Origin: Chitinophaga fulva
Lineage (GTDB): Bacteria; Bacteroidota; Bacteroidia; Chitinophagales; Chitinophagaceae
Assembly (NCBI RefSeq): GCF_012927205.1
Contig: NZ_JABBGC010000001.1
Location: 930,001 to 994,000, forward strand
DNA: 64,000 bases
Reading direction: 5' to 3'
The notes below the pieces were generated by a model that was not told the DNA's origin, ran no database searches, and saw nothing but the letters and a program-made list of their open reading frames with translations. Below, piece by piece: positions 15,097 to 24,284 of this stretch. The position numbers and the translations under genes are program-made. The first letter of the stretch is position 1. Every line of letters starts with the position of its first letter.

Positions 15097-17388
15097 ATGA
15101 ATATGGGATTTAGGATCGGTGGCGCGCTTACCTTGTCAGCCCTGATGCTCAACGGCACGCAGGCTTCGGCACAGGTAAAACAGGCAAAGACCGCTAAAGG
15201 CTTCATCGAAAGCAGATCAGTAGCGGCGGTAGACCCTTACATCGGCTCAGGCGGCCACGGCCACGTATTTGTAGGTGCCAGCGTGCCTTATGGCGCGGTA
15301 CAGGTAGGCCCCACTAACATCGTTAAAGGATGGGATTGGTGCTCCGGCTATCACTACTCCGATAGTGTAGTTATCGGCTTCTCTCAGATGCACCTGAGCG
15401 GCACCGGTATCGGCGACCTCGGCGACGTGCTGATCATGCCTTACACCGGGAAAGTCCGCACTAACCGCGGTACCCAGGAGAATCCTACTTCCGGCTACGG
15501 CTCTCACTATTCACATGCCCGCGAAAAAGCCCGTCCGGGATACTATGCGGTGAAACTGGACGACTATAATATCGACGTAGAACTGACAGCCTCTGAAAGA
15601 GTAGCGCTGCATCAATATACCTTCCCGAAAAACGAACCGGCCAACATCATCATCGACCTGAAGGAAGGCATCGGCTGGGACGCTCCGGTGGAAACATTCA
15701 TCCGTAAAGTAGATGACTATACCCTCGAAGGTTACCGCTACTCCAAAGGATGGGCGGAAGATCAGCGCGTATGGTTCGCCATTAAATCCAATGTACCGGT
15801 AAAACAATTCCAGGTATTTGAAGGCGATAACAAACAAGAAGGCATCTCCCTGAAAGGGAAAGCAGTAAAAGGGGTGATCTCCTTTGAAAAATCACCTGGA
15901 CAGGTAATGCTGAAAGTGGGCATCTCCCCTGTCAGCAGCGCCAATGCATTGGCTAACATCAACGCGGAAATGCAGGGATGGGACTTCGCTAAAGCGGTGA
16001 ACAGCGCCAACGCTAAATGGGACAAGGAACTGTCTAAAGTAGATATTCAAACGAAAAATGAAGCGGCCCGCCGCGTATTCTATACCGCACTCTATCACAC
16101 CATGATAGACCCGGCGCTCTTCAACGATCACGATGGCAGCTACCGTGGTACCGACAAAAAAGTATACCCTAATCCGGGTTTCGATAACTATTCCGTATTC
16201 TCCCTGTGGGATATCTACCGCTCTGCTGCTCCGCTGAGCACTATCCTGCATCCGGAAAAAGTGAATAGCTTCGTGAACTCCATGATCACCATACACAAAC
16301 AACAAGGCAAACTACCGGTATGGCCGCTCATGGGCAGCGAAACCAACTGCATGGTGGGCTATCATGCGGTGCCTCCTATCGTTGACGCCTATCTGAAAGG
16401 ATTCACCGGCTTTAATGCGGAAGATGCTTTTGCAGCGATGAAAGCTACTTCCATGCGCGATGACCTCGGTGTTAAATACGTAAAGGAAAGAGGTTATATC
16501 CCGGCTGATAAAGAATATGAATCGGTGTCCAAAGCCCTGGAATACGCTATCGATGACTGGTGCATCGCTGCCATGGCTAAAAAAATGGGCAAAAAGGAAG
16601 ATTACGAATACTATAAAAAACGAGCTGCCTACTACAAAAACTACTTCGACAGTACGATTAAATTTGTACGTCCGCGTATGAGCGATGGCAGCTTTAAAAC
16701 ACCATACGATCCGTTCAATTCCATCCACGAGAAAGGTGACTTCACCGAAGGGAACGGCTGGCAATACACCTGGCTGGTGCCACAGGACGTGGAAGGACTG
16801 ATCAACCTGATGGGTGGTGACGAAGCCTTCACCCGCAAACTGGACAGCCTTTTCACAGCAAAAGGAGATATGGGTGCAGAGGCATCTAACGACATCTCCG
16901 GCCTCATCGGTATGTATGCTCATGGTAATGAGCCCAGCCACCACGTTACTTACATGTACGCTTTCGCTGGCAACCAGTGGAAAACAGCAGAGAAAGTAAG
17001 ACAGGTGATGAAGGACTTCTACTTCGATCGGCCGGAAGGTCTTGCTGGTAACGAAGATTGTGGTGCGATGTCTTCCTGGTATGTGTTCTCTTCCCTGGGC
17101 TTCTACCCGGTAAACCCCGCCAATGGCGTGTACGTGATGGGAAGCCCGCTGTTTGATAAAGCGACAGTGAAACTGCAGGGCGGTAAAACCTTTACGGTAC
17201 AAACTATCAACAACAGCAAAGAAAATATCTATATCCAAAGCGTTACACTTAACGGGAAGCCGTATACGAAAAGCTTCATCACACATCAGGACCTCGCAAA
17301 AGGGGGAACTATGGTGGTGACCATGGGTAACAAACCAAATGTCAATTTTGGTAAGGCGGTTGCAGATAGGCCTGCTAACAACCTGTAA
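15097..17388 (+). CDS. GH92 family alpha-mannosidase, secreted
   Basis: A 763-residue protein with a Sec signal peptide (LTLSALMLNGTQASAQ). The family landmarks run in order: VDPYIGSGGHGHVFVGAS near the start, PTNIVKGWDWCSGYH, then the catalytic-domain stretch GSETNCMVGYHAVP, and GNEDCGAMSSWYVFSSLGFY near the end with acidic residues of the calcium-dependent site. GH92 enzymes cleave alpha-linked mannose from N-glycans and mannans with inversion. Other glycan genes follow on the opposite strand, but there is no SusC/SusD pair, so this is not a classical utilisation locus. Confidence 0.95.
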   Translation: MNMGFRIGGALTLSALMLNGTQASAQVKQAKTAKGFIESRSVAAVDPYIGSGGHGHVFVGASVPYGAVQVGPTNIVKGWDWCSGYHYSDSVVIGFSQMHLSGTGIGDLGDVLIMPYTGKVRTNRGTQENPTSGYGSHYSHAREKARPGYYAVKLDDYNIDVELTASERVALHQYTFPKNEPANIIIDLKEGIGWDAPVETFIRKVDDYTLEGYRYSKGWAEDQRVWFAIKSNVPVKQFQVFEGDNKQEGISLKGKAVKGVISFEKSPGQVMLKVGISPVSSANALANINAEMQGWDFAKAVNSANAKWDKELSKVDIQTKNEAARRVFYTALYHTMIDPALFNDHDGSYRGTDKKVYPNPGFDNYSVFSLWDIYRSAAPLSTILHPEKVNSFVNSMITIHKQQGKLPVWPLMGSETNCMVGYHAVPPIVDAYLKGFTGFNAEDAFAAMKATSMRDDLGVKYVKERGYIPADKEYESVSKALEYAIDDWCIAAMAKKMGKKEDYEYYKKRAAYYKNYFDSTIKFVRPRMSDGSFKTPYDPFNSIHEKGDFTEGNGWQYTWLVPQDVEGLINLMGGDEAFTRKLDSLFTAKGDMGAEASNDISGLIGMYAHGNEPSHHVTYMYAFAGNQWKTAEKVRQVMKDFYFDRPEGLAGNEDCGAMSSWYVFSSLGFYPVNPANGVYVMGSPLFDKATVKLQGGKTFTVQTINNSKENIYIQSVTLNGKPYTKSFITHQDLAKGGTMVVTMGNKPNVNFGKAVADRPANNL

Positions 17389-17399
17389 TCATACTTCAT

Positions 17400-17441
17400 A
17401 AAAAAGCCGGCTGTTTAAGAAATTAAACAGCCGGCTTTTTT
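17400..17441. terminator. Bidirectional terminator between GH92 and GHL10-like genes
   Basis: Long perfect stem (AAAAAGCCGGCTGTTTAA and its complement) with a GAAA loop, flanked by A- and T-runs on both sides, between convergent genes. Confidence 0.9.
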
Positions 17442-17452
17442 TATGCATTTAT

Positions 17453-18541
17453 CTACACGCTTTCTCCCAATACCTGTAATACTTCCGGCGTCACAGTACC
17501 GAAAATAGATACTCCGGCTGCACCATTGTCTATGGCCAGTTTCACAGCTTCGCGAAGATCACTGTAGTTATTATTGAAATCAGGCAGGAATAACCCGGCA
17601 TACAGCGGGAAAGCACCGTGCAGGGTTTTTACGCCCTCGGCAACGGCATCCCCTATCCAGGTGATATTTTCCCGGTAGAACCCGTGATAGATCATCGGCA
17701 TAACAGCGTTTAGTGGCCAGTTGGTCCAGTCCTGCCGAACAATACGTTTGGCAATGTCCGGCGTCGGAAATACGGCAGCGGAAATAGGCTTTTTATGTTG
17801 TTTGGCTACCTGCGCCAGATTTTTTACTACGTTGGTGATACGATCGTAACGGAACCTACGCCAGGAAGGGCTTTGGTCAGGATGCTCTATCTCCAGCGGG
17901 TCTTTGCCATAAGCAGATTTGTAGGCGCTGCGACAATCATTGCAATAGCAGAAGTCGTACTCCGGCAGCTCTTTCGACTGATCGATACCGTATTTACTCC
18001 AGAGATTTACCGGCAGAACAACATCGCAGAAACGAACGTAATCCAGGTGGATGCCATCTACATAATCTTTAGACAATGCCTGTTCTACCTGTGATTTCAG
18101 ATAGTTGACCACTTCTGGTTTGCTGGGGCATAACCAGCGATAGTAATCCACATACGGCGGATGGTTGGAGCAGGATTCACCTTTACGGTTTACGGCATAC
18201 CATTCCGGGTGACTCGCCAGCAGCTCTTTTTCGCCACGGTTCATTGTCCACATCCAGCGGTGCGCCTTGATGCCGGCCGCTTTGGCTGCTTTAAAGTGTA
18301 CTTCGCTGTCAGCTTCAAAGAAAAGGTCCGTGATGCCCGCCTTGCGATAGGTGGCATAACGTTTCTGCAGATCGGCGGCTTTTTCTTTTGGATCAGGATT
18401 GATCCATACGCGATGCTGTATGCCTATTTTTTCCATGGACTGCGGCTGCTTTGCAGTACCGGCTGCCATTACGGGCAGCGACGGTTTAGCCAGGGCCAGA
18501 CTGCCCAGTCCCAATGCTTTGATGAAATTACGTTTATTCAT
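17453..18541 (-). CDS. GHL10-like putative glycoside hydrolase, exported
   Basis: A 362-residue protein with an export signal containing KALGLGSLALAKPSLPVMAA, which lacks a clear twin arginine. The body is a TIM-barrel-type hydrolase of the GHL10/DUF4015 kind: GITDLFFEAD, KAHRWMWTMNRGE, then DGIHLDYVRFCD carrying the conserved Asp and a following aromatic-Arg pair, and NAVMPMIYHGFYREN. Substrates of the family are poorly known. Three cysteines near FCYCNDCRSAY could bind a metal or form a disulfide. The gene follows the CBM9-like gene by 5 nt, so the two are cotranscribed. Confidence 0.8.
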   Translation of the reverse strand: MNKRNFIKALGLGSLALAKPSLPVMAAGTAKQPQSMEKIGIQHRVWINPDPKEKAADLQKRYATYRKAGITDLFFEADSEVHFKAAKAAGIKAHRWMWTMNRGEKELLASHPEWYAVNRKGESCSNHPPYVDYYRWLCPSKPEVVNYLKSQVEQALSKDYVDGIHLDYVRFCDVVLPVNLWSKYGIDQSKELPEYDFCYCNDCRSAYKSAYGKDPLEIEHPDQSPSWRRFRYDRITNVVKNLAQVAKQHKKPISAAVFPTPDIAKRIVRQDWTNWPLNAVMPMIYHGFYRENITWIGDAVAEGVKTLHGAFPLYAGLFLPDFNNNYSDLREAVKLAIDNGAAGVSIFGTVTPEVLQVLGESV

Positions 18542-18546
18542 AAGCG

Positions 18547-19683
18547 TTATTTTCTATTGGTGTAGATACGACCTTCCTGATTAATGTAAATCGTACCGTC
18601 TAATTTGCCGCCTTGTATGGAGGCGGTGAACTGGGAGCTAATACCTTCCAGTTGCAGTGAGTAGGTGACGCCATCGGCTGCCGTTTGTTTGGCAGGCAGT
18701 TTCAGCTCCCCGAGGTTGGCGGCAAACTTGCCGTGGCGCTCCCGGTAACGTACCTGCTCATGAAACACATGCCACAGCAGGCGTTTGGCGGGTTCAGCAA
18801 CCGGCATCCGGAATGGAGCGGTGGCTTCGCTGGTGGGTTGTGTGCTGAATTGCAGGTATCCCCATCTTTCAGGGGCATGCATGTTGATGATTTCCTGTGG
18901 AGACCATACCCAGTTGTTTTCCGGCTTTTTCAGCTTCACATACTGGCCGTCTTTTATATTGGTGTCCCACTCCACCCGGGAGAAATTGATACGCCAGGTG
19001 CTGCCGTCGGAAGGGCGCTGTACGTCGTTAAAGAAACGCAGCGCGTTAAATGGTATCGCCATTTCCACGGTCCATTCGTGGTCTTTATCGTTGGGTTGGT
19101 TGAGGGTACCATTAATATGAACGGCGGTTTTAAGGCCTTTAGTATCCCAGTTGAGCAATGCGTTGCCACCATGCCGGTACGGCTTGTTCATGAACAAGTC
19201 CATGACGGTATTGTAGGCATTGATTTCCAGTTCAAAATATTGATGCGTGTCTCCATCGGGATCAATAAACACTTCAAAATCATTGTCCTGAAATATGATC
19301 GCATCATGATCCTTAAGGGTGGCCCATATGTGTGGTTCCTGCATTACTGCTGCAATGTAGAGGTAGTGTTGGTCCCACATCATTTTTACGCGGGTGCGAA
19401 GCGGCGGTGCTGGTTTGGCATCTCCTTCAATATCTGTGAAGTCATCTGTCCAGGGTACCTGGTTCCATGCTTTTTCCGATAGCTGGCCATCGATGGTCAC
19501 ACTGTCGGAAGTACGATAACATACGTAGTGGCGCGGCGTACCGGTAAACGGTTTGAAGGCTTCTGAAAAAGTTTGTGCCGATACGTTTTTAACACCAACA
19601 CAAGTAGCAAATACCCCAATAATAGCAATGGCAAAAAAGTGCGCGACCGGTTTCCGTCGCTCATGAATGCATGAACTTTCCAT
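18547..19683 (-). CDS. CBM9-like carbohydrate-binding protein, exported
   Basis: A 378-residue protein with a signal peptide (FFAIAIIGVFATCVGVKNVSAQ). After a short linker it has a CBM9-like domain: VTIDGQLSEKAWNQVPWTDDF, YLYIAAVMQEPHIWA, and DNDFEVFIDPDGDTHQYFE with the family's acidic pattern; the C-terminal third is unassigned. Family 9-like proteins bind xylan or other glycans, sometimes with an attached enzyme; here the enzyme is the next gene. The start overlaps the 3' end of the upstream GxxExxY gene by 23 nt in another frame, indicating coupled translation. Confidence 0.85.
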   Translation of the reverse strand: MESSCIHERRKPVAHFFAIAIIGVFATCVGVKNVSAQTFSEAFKPFTGTPRHYVCYRTSDSVTIDGQLSEKAWNQVPWTDDFTDIEGDAKPAPPLRTRVKMMWDQHYLYIAAVMQEPHIWATLKDHDAIIFQDNDFEVFIDPDGDTHQYFELEINAYNTVMDLFMNKPYRHGGNALLNWDTKGLKTAVHINGTLNQPNDKDHEWTVEMAIPFNALRFFNDVQRPSDGSTWRINFSRVEWDTNIKDGQYVKLKKPENNWVWSPQEIINMHAPERWGYLQFSTQPTSEATAPFRMPVAEPAKRLLWHVFHEQVRYRERHGKFAANLGELKLPAKQTAADGVTYSLQLEGISSQFTASIQGGKLDGTIYINQEGRIYTNRK

Positions 19684-20056
19684 TTCTTACACGTTTGAAC
19701 TCCAGGCTTATAGCTCCAAAATTAATTAGCAATCCAATTTCAATATTATGGGCCTCAAGATAATTAATAGTTTGCGCAATATGTGCATTATCTATTTGTT
19801 TGACCGCTTTCAGTTCTACACATACTTTCCCCTCTATCAAAAAGTCTGCTCTCCTTGTCCCAACCAACTCTCCCATATAAAAAATCGAAATTCCTTTTTC
19901 TCTTTCAAATACAATCCCGTTGGCCCTCATCTCAATTGCCAAACAATTTTGATAAACAACTTCCAGAAAACCATTACCTAATGCACGATGTACTTTCATA
20001 GCACATCCTATTATTTTGCTTGTCAGTTCAGAGTGGGTATAATTCGGGTTAATCAT
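19661..20056 (-). CDS. GxxExxY family protein
   Basis: A 131-residue protein from ATG at 20056 (MINPNYTHSEL); the longer frame is hydrophobic low complexity derived from a repeat and is unlikely to be translated. It has the family motif GNGFLEVVY, then RADFLIEGKVCVELKA, a PD-(D/E)xK-like D...E-x-K core, and AQTINYLEAHNIEIGLLINF. These proteins are abundant in Bacteroidota and their role is not established; a nuclease fold is likely. Its 3' end overlaps the CBM9-like gene. Confidence 0.88.
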   Translation of the reverse strand: MINPNYTHSELTSKIIGCAMKVHRALGNGFLEVVYQNCLAIEMRANGIVFEREKGISIFYMGELVGTRRADFLIEGKVCVELKAVKQIDNAHIAQTINYLEAHNIEIGLLINFGAISLEFKRVRNGKFMHS

Positions 20057-20072
20057 AACAATGAAGATTAAT

Positions 20073-20118
20073 ATGGTTAAAAAAACAATGGTTAAAAAAA
20101 GCAATGGTTAAAAAATAA
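20073..20118. repeat. Three tandem copies of ATGGTTAAAAAA-type unit
   Basis: Upstream of the GxxExxY gene the unit ATGGTTAAAAAA recurs three times at about 15-16 nt spacing, with 2-4 nt of variation between copies. It is the source of the spurious hydrophobic N-terminal extension of that frame. It may be a slippage tract in the leader. Confidence 0.6.
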
Positions 20119-20150
20119 ACAATATCGCCAAATTACAAAAATCCAATAAA

Positions 20151-20178
20151 AAACCTGGTTGGAATCCCAACCAGGTTT
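20151..20178 (-). terminator. Terminator of the M13 peptidase gene
   Basis: 12-bp stem AAACCTGGTTGG / CCAACCAGGTTT with a 4-nt loop, flanked by A-runs on one side and T/A-runs on the other. It is about 75 nt past the M13 stop codon. Confidence 0.8.
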
Positions 20179-20253
20179 TAAAAAAAACAAACGATGATCT
20201 TCATGATAATCTCCGCTAATCAGGTGAATCAGCAGTAATCATGGCCATCACAG

Positions 20254-22302
20254 TTACCAGATGCGTACACGTGCGCTGTCAGCTCTCCACATGCCATCAC
20301 CTTCTTTCAGGTTATACACTTTATAGAAAGCGTCTACATCGCTGAAAGGTCCATTCACCCTGAATTTGGCAGGTGAGTGCACATCGGTGAGCACTCTTCT
20401 GGCCAGTTCTTCTTTTTTGGTGTGGCTCAGCCAACCGAGGGAATAACCCATGAAGTAACGTTGTGCAGGAGAATAACCGGAGATCGGTTCATTCTTTTTA
20501 AACTGCTCTGTTTTCTGGAATGCGTCCCATCCAAGGAGGATACCGCCAAGGTCAGCGATATTTTCGCCGAGTGTGGCTTTACCGTTGATGTGCAGGGTAT
20601 CCACTACCACGTAGGAGTTGAACTGTTTCACCATCACAGCTGCGCGCTGGTTGAATTTCGCTTCATCTTCTTTGGTCCACCAGTTTTTCAGGTTACCGTC
20701 TGCATCAAATTGACGGCCTTCATCATCAAAGCCGTGGGTAATTTCATGGCCGATGGTAGAGGCGCCGGCATAACCGTATACCAGGGCATCGTCCAGTTCT
20801 TCGTCACGCTTACCGGGAACGGTGAAGATACCTGCCGGCAGTACGATTTCGTTGTTGCTGGGATTATAGTAGGCATTATACGTCTGAGGTGTCATGTCCC
20901 ATTCGGTGCGGTCTACAGGTTTGCCCAGTTTGCTGACCTGGTAGTTGTGCCACCATTGCTGCGCTGCTCTTGTATTCTCTGCGTATGACTGTTCTTTGAT
21001 GGCCATAGCGGAGAAGTCTTTCCACTTATCCGGGTAACCTACTTTCTTGGTGATTTTAGACAGTTTGTACAGTGCTTTCTGTTTGGTGCTGTCGCTCATC
21101 CAGGTGAGGTTTTCGATGCGTGTTTTAAGCGCGCCGCGGATATCTTCTACGAGGGTCTCGTATCTTTTTTTCGCAGTGGCATTGAAGAATTCTTTTACGA
21201 ACAACTGGCCCAGGGCTTCGCCCATAGCGCCTTCTTCAGCATCGAGTACGCGTTTCCAGCGGGGCTTCTGTTTCTCCTGGCCTTTCAGCAAGGTACCATA
21301 GAAAGCAAAGTCAGTGGAGGCAATGTTATCGCTGAGGGTGGAAGCGGCGCTGTTGATCAGATGCCATTTGAGATAGTTTTTCCACGCGTCCAGCGGCTGC
21401 GATTTAACAGCGGAGCTGAGGGCGGTGTAGAATTCCGGCTGTCCAACAATAATCGTGTCAGCGTGACTGTTAACACCTTGCTGTTTGATGAAAGCGCTCC
21501 AGTCAATATTGCCGGCTATTTTGTTCAGCTCCGTAACGGCCATTTTATGATAGTTGGCTTCAGGATCGCGCAGGTCGGCGAGCTTGCGGCTGGACTTGGC
21601 GAGTATGGTTTCCAGCTGTACCACATTGGCGGCGGCAGCTTTAGCGGCAGTGCTGTCCATGCCGGTGAACTGCAACATTTTCGCAATATGTGCAGGGTAA
21701 GCCTGTCTTATTTTAGTGGTGCGTTCGTCGGTGTTGAAGTAGTAATCGCGGTTAGGCAAACCAAGACCACCCTGGTAGAACTGCAGCGCCATTGATTCGC
21801 TGTTCTTGGCATCCTGTGCAATGTAAGGGCTGCACATGGCGTTGGTGAAGATGTTCTGCTGTGCGGCAAGGGCTACCAGCTGCTGCGTGTTGGTAACGGC
21901 ATCGATGGCTTTCAGATCGGCCTCGATAGGTTTAATGCCCGCGGCGTTGATGGCAACGGAGTCCATACCGCTTTTCCAGAAGGCCGCTATTTTACGGGAA
22001 ATATCATCTCCCGGTTTTTCAACAGCCTGTTCGTTGATGAGACGGAGACGTTTGTACAGTTCTTCCTGTACCAGGTTGCCAATGCCCCAGGAGCTGTATT
22101 CCGCAGGGATAGGGTTGCGCTTGATCCATCCGCCGTTGACGTAATCAAAATAATCTTGTACGGGGTTGACGGTGCTGTCTATGTTGGCAGCCAGGATGTC
22201 AGGAGTGGCTTGTTGTTTATCGGCCGTCGACTGACCCTGGTTGCAGGCGGCGATGCATGCCATACCAGCGATGCTGACGCCTGTGAGCAGGTATTTCCTC
22301 AT
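20254..22302 (-). CDS. M13 family metallopeptidase, lipoprotein
   Basis: A 682-residue neprilysin/PepO-like zinc endopeptidase. The N-terminus is a lipoprotein signal (GVSIAGMACIAAC, Cys about 20), so it is probably anchored in the outer or inner membrane facing the periplasm. It has the family's helical N-domain, then the catalytic NAYYNPSNNEIVLPAGIF, the zinc motif HEITH near residue 517 with following GFDDEGRQFD, and ENIADLGG supplying the third zinc ligand. The C-terminal tryptophan (RVRIW) matches the family end. The gene stands alone with its own terminator. Confidence 0.95.
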   Translation of the reverse strand: MRKYLLTGVSIAGMACIAACNQGQSTADKQQATPDILAANIDSTVNPVQDYFDYVNGGWIKRNPIPAEYSSWGIGNLVQEELYKRLRLINEQAVEKPGDDISRKIAAFWKSGMDSVAINAAGIKPIEADLKAIDAVTNTQQLVALAAQQNIFTNAMCSPYIAQDAKNSESMALQFYQGGLGLPNRDYYFNTDERTTKIRQAYPAHIAKMLQFTGMDSTAAKAAAANVVQLETILAKSSRKLADLRDPEANYHKMAVTELNKIAGNIDWSAFIKQQGVNSHADTIIVGQPEFYTALSSAVKSQPLDAWKNYLKWHLINSAASTLSDNIASTDFAFYGTLLKGQEKQKPRWKRVLDAEEGAMGEALGQLFVKEFFNATAKKRYETLVEDIRGALKTRIENLTWMSDSTKQKALYKLSKITKKVGYPDKWKDFSAMAIKEQSYAENTRAAQQWWHNYQVSKLGKPVDRTEWDMTPQTYNAYYNPSNNEIVLPAGIFTVPGKRDEELDDALVYGYAGASTIGHEITHGFDDEGRQFDADGNLKNWWTKEDEAKFNQRAAVMVKQFNSYVVVDTLHINGKATLGENIADLGGILLGWDAFQKTEQFKKNEPISGYSPAQRYFMGYSLGWLSHTKKEELARRVLTDVHSPAKFRVNGPFSDVDAFYKVYNLKEGDGMWRADSARVRIW

Positions 22303-22421
22303 AAGTGTTAATTGGTTTATGGCTGGAAAGATAAATTTTTTTGACCAGTGGCCGATTAAAATAGCCTTAATACTATCAGTTTTATATTGTACTTTGGAAG
22401 ATAGTCAACCACTTTTCCCCT

Positions 22422-23609
22422 ATGATCAATAAACTCTCCACCGGCCGTATTCTGTCTATCGATGCTTTTCGCGGAATCACTATCCTGGTAATGATTTTTG
22501 TTAACAGCGTTTCTGGCGTAGACGGTATCCCCGCCTGGATGCAGCACGCACATGCGGATGAAGACAGGATGACCTTTGTGGATGTGGTGTTCCCGGCATT
22601 CCTGTTTATCGTGGGCATGTCTATTCCTTTTGCTATCAATAGCCGGCTGAATAAGGGTGACAGTTTCTGGCAGCTGCAGAAACATATCTTGTGGCGTACG
22701 CTTGGACTGCTGGTGCTGGGCGTGTTTATGGTGAATACTGGTGATCTCAATCCTGCGGCAACGGGTATCAGCAGGGCACTGTGGGCACTGTTGTTTTATG
22801 GCAGCGTAATACTGGTGTGGAATGTATACACCTTTAAACAACCATGGATCAGCTGGACGCTGAAGGGCATCGGCGCTGTTATATTAATTGTACTGGCAGT
22901 GATTTTTCGTGGTGGTGAAGATGGTACACAATACCTCACGCCGCAGTGGTGGGGTATCCTGGGCCTGATTGGTTGGGCCTACCTATATGCCTGTATTATT
23001 TATCAGCTCTTTAAAGGAAACCATAGTGCTATCTTCCTGATGATCGCGGTATGTATTGGTTACTATATCTTATGCAGACAACCTTTTGTACAGAAAGGCG
23101 AATGGAGTTGGCTGGCATCGCAGAGTGGTAATGCCGCTCATACAGCCATTGTGTTGTGTGGTATGCTGTTGACTCTATTTTATTTTGATGAAGACCTGGG
23201 ATTGACTGGCAGCCGCCTGGTATCGAGAGTGGTCGGATTTTGTGTGGTGCTGTTGATCGCAGGGGCCTGGCTGAGACCTGCCTATAAACTGTCCAAGATC
23301 CATGCTACGCCCAGCTGGTGCTTGTATTGTGCCGCTATTTGTGTGGCCGTTTTTTCACTTTTATATTTTTTGATAGATGTAAAACACTTCAGCAGATGGA
23401 CTTCCTTCTTTAAACCCGCTGGTTCCAATCCGCTGCTCACCTATATTTTGCCAGACATTGTGTATTTCGGAATGATAGCGCTGGGCCTCAGTCTGCCGGC
23501 TGTTTTACAGCAGGACCTGCCTGGTATTATCTGGTGTATGTGTTTCGCGGTAGCAATGTTATTTGTGGTAAAGGGACTGAATAAATTACATATTCGCCTG
23601 CAACTGTAA
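22422..23609 (+). CDS. HGSNAT-like acyltransferase membrane protein (DUF5009)
   Basis: A 395-residue polytopic protein resembling heparan-alpha-glucosaminide N-acetyltransferase and bacterial DUF1624/DUF5009 proteins: RILSIDAFRGITILVMIFVN at the start, VDVVFPAFLFIVGMSIPF, then about nine more membrane segments. In the human enzyme an acetyl group crosses the membrane through a His; here the histidines HAHADE lie in the first loop. The likely role is sugar acetylation of envelope or imported glycans, but the bacterial substrate is unknown. Divergent from the M13 gene. Confidence 0.85.
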   Translation: MINKLSTGRILSIDAFRGITILVMIFVNSVSGVDGIPAWMQHAHADEDRMTFVDVVFPAFLFIVGMSIPFAINSRLNKGDSFWQLQKHILWRTLGLLVLGVFMVNTGDLNPAATGISRALWALLFYGSVILVWNVYTFKQPWISWTLKGIGAVILIVLAVIFRGGEDGTQYLTPQWWGILGLIGWAYLYACIIYQLFKGNHSAIFLMIAVCIGYYILCRQPFVQKGEWSWLASQSGNAAHTAIVLCGMLLTLFYFDEDLGLTGSRLVSRVVGFCVVLLIAGAWLRPAYKLSKIHATPSWCLYCAAICVAVFSLLYFLIDVKHFSRWTSFFKPAGSNPLLTYILPDIVYFGMIALGLSLPAVLQQDLPGIIWCMCFAVAMLFVVKGLNKLHIRLQL

Positions 23610-23768
23610 CAATATTCCCCATTCCTACGTTATAGCATATACGTTATGTAGAAAAATATCTGCATGAGCAACATCCGCATGCCGTTGTTGTAACGTAGAT
23701 ATGGTAATGGCATTTTGTTTGTCGCGTGATTCCGTAGATCGTATTCTTTATCCCAAAATTTACCCCCG

Positions 23769-24011
23769 ATGAAAAAAATAGCAATTGTTCTGATGCTGGC
23801 AGGTGTGATTTTAGCTATCTTAGCGCAGTACGCCTACACGAATGACTGGATGTGGTTTCGGATTTTCCACACACTGGGATTCATAGGATACATATTTATC
23901 ATTAGCGGACTGGCTTATTTTTCCCTGTGGTTCATTCATCAGCTTTCCCGCGATGAAAAAAACAGGATCAAGCGTTATTATCAGCAGCAGCACAGCGAAA
24001 AAGAAGCCTGA
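23769..24011 (+). CDS. Small two-helix membrane protein
   Basis: An 80-residue protein with two hydrophobic segments (IAIVLMLAGVILAILAQYAY and IFHTLGFIGYIFIISGLAYF) and a charged C-terminal tail ending QQHSEKEA. No family recognised. It is 21 nt ahead of the next small gene, with which it is probably cotranscribed. Confidence 0.7.
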   Translation: MKKIAIVLMLAGVILAILAQYAYTNDWMWFRIFHTLGFIGYIFIISGLAYFSLWFIHQLSRDEKNRIKRYYQQQHSEKEA

Positions 24012-24032
24012 GCCCTACAACGGCAGTAACCA

Positions 24033-24284
24033 ATGGCAGCAGATACATTTACACTCAAATTTGAATATAAGGGCCACCCTCATATTCTGGAAGTGAACAC
24101 CGTACACCAGACGTATAAAACCGTATACAAAGTCGTCATTGCTGAACACGAGATTAGTTTTGAGCCCGATGAAGAAGGTTATGTGCGGGCCGTTTCCGAT
24201 AAACCCATGCATGACCATAGCCGCCCGGTAGATGTTGAATTGTTACATCACGTGGCAGAACTGATCATCCATCATATTCAGTAA
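24033..24284 (+). CDS. Hypothetical 83-residue protein
   Basis: An acidic, soluble small protein (MAADTFTLKFEYKGHPHILE) with a mainly beta N-terminal half and a short helix VELLHHVAELIIHHI rich in histidine at the end. No family recognised. Its stop codon directly abuts the stop codon of the convergent KefC-like gene at 24285, without any gap or terminator hairpin. Confidence 0.7.
   Translation: MAADTFTLKFEYKGHPHILEVNTVHQTYKTVYKVVIAEHEISFEPDEEGYVRAVSDKPMHDHSRPVDVELLHHVAELIIHHIQ

Noticed and set aside
15892..17286. Long minus-strand frames (137 and 324 codons) opposite the GH92 gene
   Set aside because: The plus strand encodes a complete GH92 enzyme with signal peptide and all family motifs. 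The antisense frames have no domains.
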